A stretch of DNA of 5,453 nt from NCBI GenBank assembly GCA_003454835.1, contig DMTA01000455.1, positions 1 to 5,453 on the forward strand. Reading direction: 5' to 3'. The DNA comes from Achromobacter sp. GTDB taxonomy: Bacteria > Pseudomonadota > Gammaproteobacteria > Burkholderiales > Burkholderiaceae_B. This document shows, in pieces, positions 3,849 to 5,453 of the stretch. Both the position numbers and the translations under genes were made by a program. Position 1 is the first letter of the stretch. Each line of letters begins with the position of its first letter. The notes under the pieces were generated by a model. The model searched no databases. It had not been told where the DNA came from and was given only the letters and a program-made list of their open reading frames with translations.

Positions 3849-5453
3849 ATGTCTCGCCGCTTTCCGCTTACCCGCATTGCCGTTTTGCTTAGCCTGAGCC
3901 TGCCGTTTGCTGCACCGTCGGCCATTGCGCAGTCCACCGATTACATCATGCACAGCGGAATGATACCGGGCGATGTCGTGAACGTTGGCGATTACGCGTC
4001 CATCACCCTGGTTGGCGGCACGACCGTAACTGGCGACGTCATCAACGATGGCTTGATGTGGCCGACGTTCACGTTCAGTCCATATGGCGGCATCAAGGTT
4101 CAATCGTCGACCATCCAAGGTTCAATCATCAACAAGCCGGGCCGGCAACTGACCAGCAATAGGACCGGCATCAGCCTGACGGGTGGTGCCTTCGTCGGGG
4201 GCGACATCATCAATGAGCACGGGCTCACGGGCGACACGAACATGGGCGGCTTCGGCATCGAAGTGGCGTCCAACAGCACGGTCATCGGCAAGATCGTAAA
4301 TAACGGCACCATCGATGCAGGCATCGTAGTGTCCGGCGGCCAGGTGAATGGCGGCATCGTAAACAACGGCACGATCAAATCAGCCAGCAACGGGGTGGCT
4401 GTGGACGTCGTTACCGCCAACACATTGACGACGATCACCAACACCGGCTTGATCCAAGGCGACGTGATGCTTGGCGCGTCGACTTTGAATTTGAACGGCG
4501 GCGATATCACGGGCGCCGTCATCGGCGCCACCGGCATCGTGAACATCAACGGCGACTTCGGCGCGACCTCGAAGATCAGCGTTGGGCAGATCAACGTTGC
4601 GGCAGGCAAGACGTTGACGCTCAACGACGCCAACGTCAAGGGTGTGATGAACGTCAAGGGCACCCTGGCAGGCTCCGGCGAAGTGGGGCCGACCACGCTG
4701 GAATCCGGCGCGACGCTGTCGCCCAGTGCTGCGACGGTATCCAACCCTTCGATGATGGGTGTGGTTTTGCCCAATGTGGGCACCATTCCCGTCGCATCGC
4801 CGATCGGCATGATCACCGTGAACGGCGACCTGACCTTCAAGCCGGGTTCCACCTATCTCGTTGACGCGACCGCTGACGGCAAGAAAGACCGCGTAAAGGT
4901 CATCGGCACAGCCAATCTGGCGGGCTCCGTGGTGCACGTGGGTTCGGGCGGCACGTACGCCGAGTCGACGGCCTACACCATCCTGTCGGCCACTAGTCTG
5001 AACGGCCACTTTGACAGCGCGTCCAGCGACATGGCCTACCTGCAACCGTCGCTCAGCCATCAAGACAACCAGGTCGTACTGACGCTCGATAAGAAGCAGG
5101 TGCCGGCCGAGCCGGACAGCAAGCCCAGCCCGGGCAAGCCCGTCGACAACGACAACGGCAACGGCAACAGCAACACCGGCAACGGTGGTGGCAACACCGA
5201 CAGCGGCACCCGTCCGATCGAATTCGCGGATCTGGCCGTCACCGGCAACCAGCGCTCGGCCGCAAACGCCGTGCAAAGCCTGCCCAAGAACAGCTCGCTG
5301 TACACGCGTGTCCTGAACCTGCCCAACGGCGCCCCGGCCGGCGTGTTTGCCGACCTGTCCGGCGAATCGTTCGGCAGCAGCGTGTCCGCAATGCAGAACG
5401 TCAGCAACAACGTCGCCAGCCTGCCCACGGCTCAGCTGCGCGCCAACATGAAC
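3849..5453 (+). CDS. Type Va autotransporter, signal peptide plus passenger (3' partial)
   Basis: This secreted or surface protein should be exported by Sec and carried across the outer membrane by its own C-terminal barrel, which lies past the right edge. The frame stays open for 535 codons with no stop. Residues 1-27 are a signal peptide ending AIA|QS. The passenger (about 28-414) is rich in Gly, Asn, Val, Ile and Thr and has no cysteine. Its first part repeats a G-x-[IV]-[IV]-N-x-x-G motif (near residues 62, 91, 118, 147 and 168), typical of parallel beta-helix rungs. Residues 271-292 (GTLAGSGEVG, then ESGATLSP) match the autotransporter-associated beta-strand repeat. Residues 323-414 (VNGDLTFKPGSTY, later DRVKVIGTA and YTILSA) resemble the conserved passenger end that assists folding. 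A Pro-, then Asn/Gly-rich linker follows (about 415-455). The last residues (GNQRSAANAVQSL, then VFADLSGESFGSS) are the conserved segment before the barrel. The adhesive or enzymatic role is unknown, and no protease triad or RGD was seen. An in-frame ATG at 3804 is an alternative start. Neither start has a clear ribosome site. Confidence 0.9.
   Translation, partial: MSRRFPLTRIAVLLSLSLPFAAPSAIAQSTDYIMHSGMIPGDVVNVGDYASITLVGGTTVTGDVINDGLMWPTFTFSPYGGIKVQSSTIQGSIINKPGRQLTSNRTGISLTGGAFVGGDIINEHGLTGDTNMGGFGIEVASNSTVIGKIVNNGTIDAGIVVSGGQVNGGIVNNGTIKSASNGVAVDVVTANTLTTITNTGLIQGDVMLGASTLNLNGGDITGAVIGATGIVNINGDFGATSKISVGQINVAAGKTLTLNDANVKGVMNVKGTLAGSGEVGPTTLESGATLSPSAATVSNPSMMGVVLPNVGTIPVASPIGMITVNGDLTFKPGSTYLVDATADGKKDRVKVIGTANLAGSVVHVGSGGTYAESTAYTILSATSLNGHFDSASSDMAYLQPSLSHQDNQVVLTLDKKQVPAEPDSKPSPGKPVDNDNGNGNSNTGNGGGNTDSGTRPIEFADLAVTGNQRSAANAVQSLPKNSSLYTRVLNLPNGAPAGVFADLSGESFGSSVSAMQNVSNNVASLPTAQLRANMN
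5145..5174 (+). repeat. In-frame hexanucleotide repeat encoding the Asx/Gly-Asn linker
   Basis: Five consecutive hexamers of the form RRCAAC (GACAAC twice, GGCAAC twice, AGCAAC once) encode DNDNGNGNSN, residues 433-442 of the autotransporter. Related GGCAAC units continue at 5178-5183 and 5190-5195. Each unit is two codons, so gain or loss of a unit would alter linker length without shifting the frame. The linker separates the passenger from the pre-barrel segment. Confidence 0.7.

Noticed and set aside
3835..3903. ATG at 3835 as the autotransporter start
   Set aside because: It is out of frame with the passenger and reaches a stop codon within about 20 codons.
3831..4118. Minus-strand open frame (95 codons) across the autotransporter start
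   Set aside because: It runs through the signal peptide region of a well-supported gene. No promoter, ribosome site or family is recognisable.
4100..4852. Minus-strand open frame (250 codons) rich in Pro, Thr and Val
   Set aside because: It is the complement of the autotransporter passenger. Its composition simply mirrors the Gly/Asn/Val codons of that gene, and it has no recognisable domain or signal.
4380..5276. Minus-strand open frame (298 codons), rich in Val, Gly and Arg
   Set aside because: It overlaps the autotransporter gene and the other antisense frame, and its composition is unlike a folded protein from this genome.

Overview
The window is GC-rich (the four genes favour G/C at third codon positions) and looks like a beta-proteobacterial chromosome of the Bordetella/Achromobacter (Alcaligenaceae) type. 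That assignment rests on the style of the proteins: a Crp/Fnr regulator opening with an LLAGLP-type segment, a 7TMR-DISM sensor kinase and a Gly/Asn-rich classical autotransporter. It is an inference, not a database match. No tRNA, rRNA, CRISPR array, transposase or phage gene was seen.

Layout. (1) Positions 2-691, plus strand: the body and C-terminus of a Crp/Fnr-superfamily regulator of the Dnr/Fnr-like kind, with its true start beyond the left edge. (2) Positions 692-788: a short gap between convergent genes, holding a long hairpin that suits termination of the leftward gene. (3) Positions 789-1487, minus strand: an OmpR-family response regulator. (4) Positions 1488-1564: a 77-bp divergent promoter region with two near-identical 12-mers 42 bp apart. 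(5) Positions 1565-3604, plus strand: a 679-residue 7TMR-DISM sensor histidine kinase, almost certainly the partner of the response regulator. (6) Positions 3605-3848: an AT-richer 244-bp intergenic region with a third, looser copy of the 12-mer and a perfect 10-bp tandem repeat. (7) Position 3849 to the right edge, plus strand: 535 residues of a type Va autotransporter, made up of signal peptide, beta-helical passenger, Pro/Asn/Gly linker and the segment before the barrel. Its barrel lies outside the window.

How the parts may fit together. The kinase has a periplasmic all-beta sensor domain, a seven-helix membrane domain and an intact HisKA/HATPase core, so it should phosphorylate Asp52 of the divergently encoded regulator. 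The autotransporter immediately downstream, with a repeat-bearing and weak-looking promoter region, is the obvious candidate target. The window would then hold a sensor-regulator pair controlling a surface protein. The 12-mer shared between the two-component promoter and the autotransporter upstream region, and the 10-bp tandem repeat near the autotransporter start, are the main DNA evidence for this. Both are hypotheses read by eye. The Crp/Fnr gene converges on the response regulator and is a separate transcription unit with no visible link.
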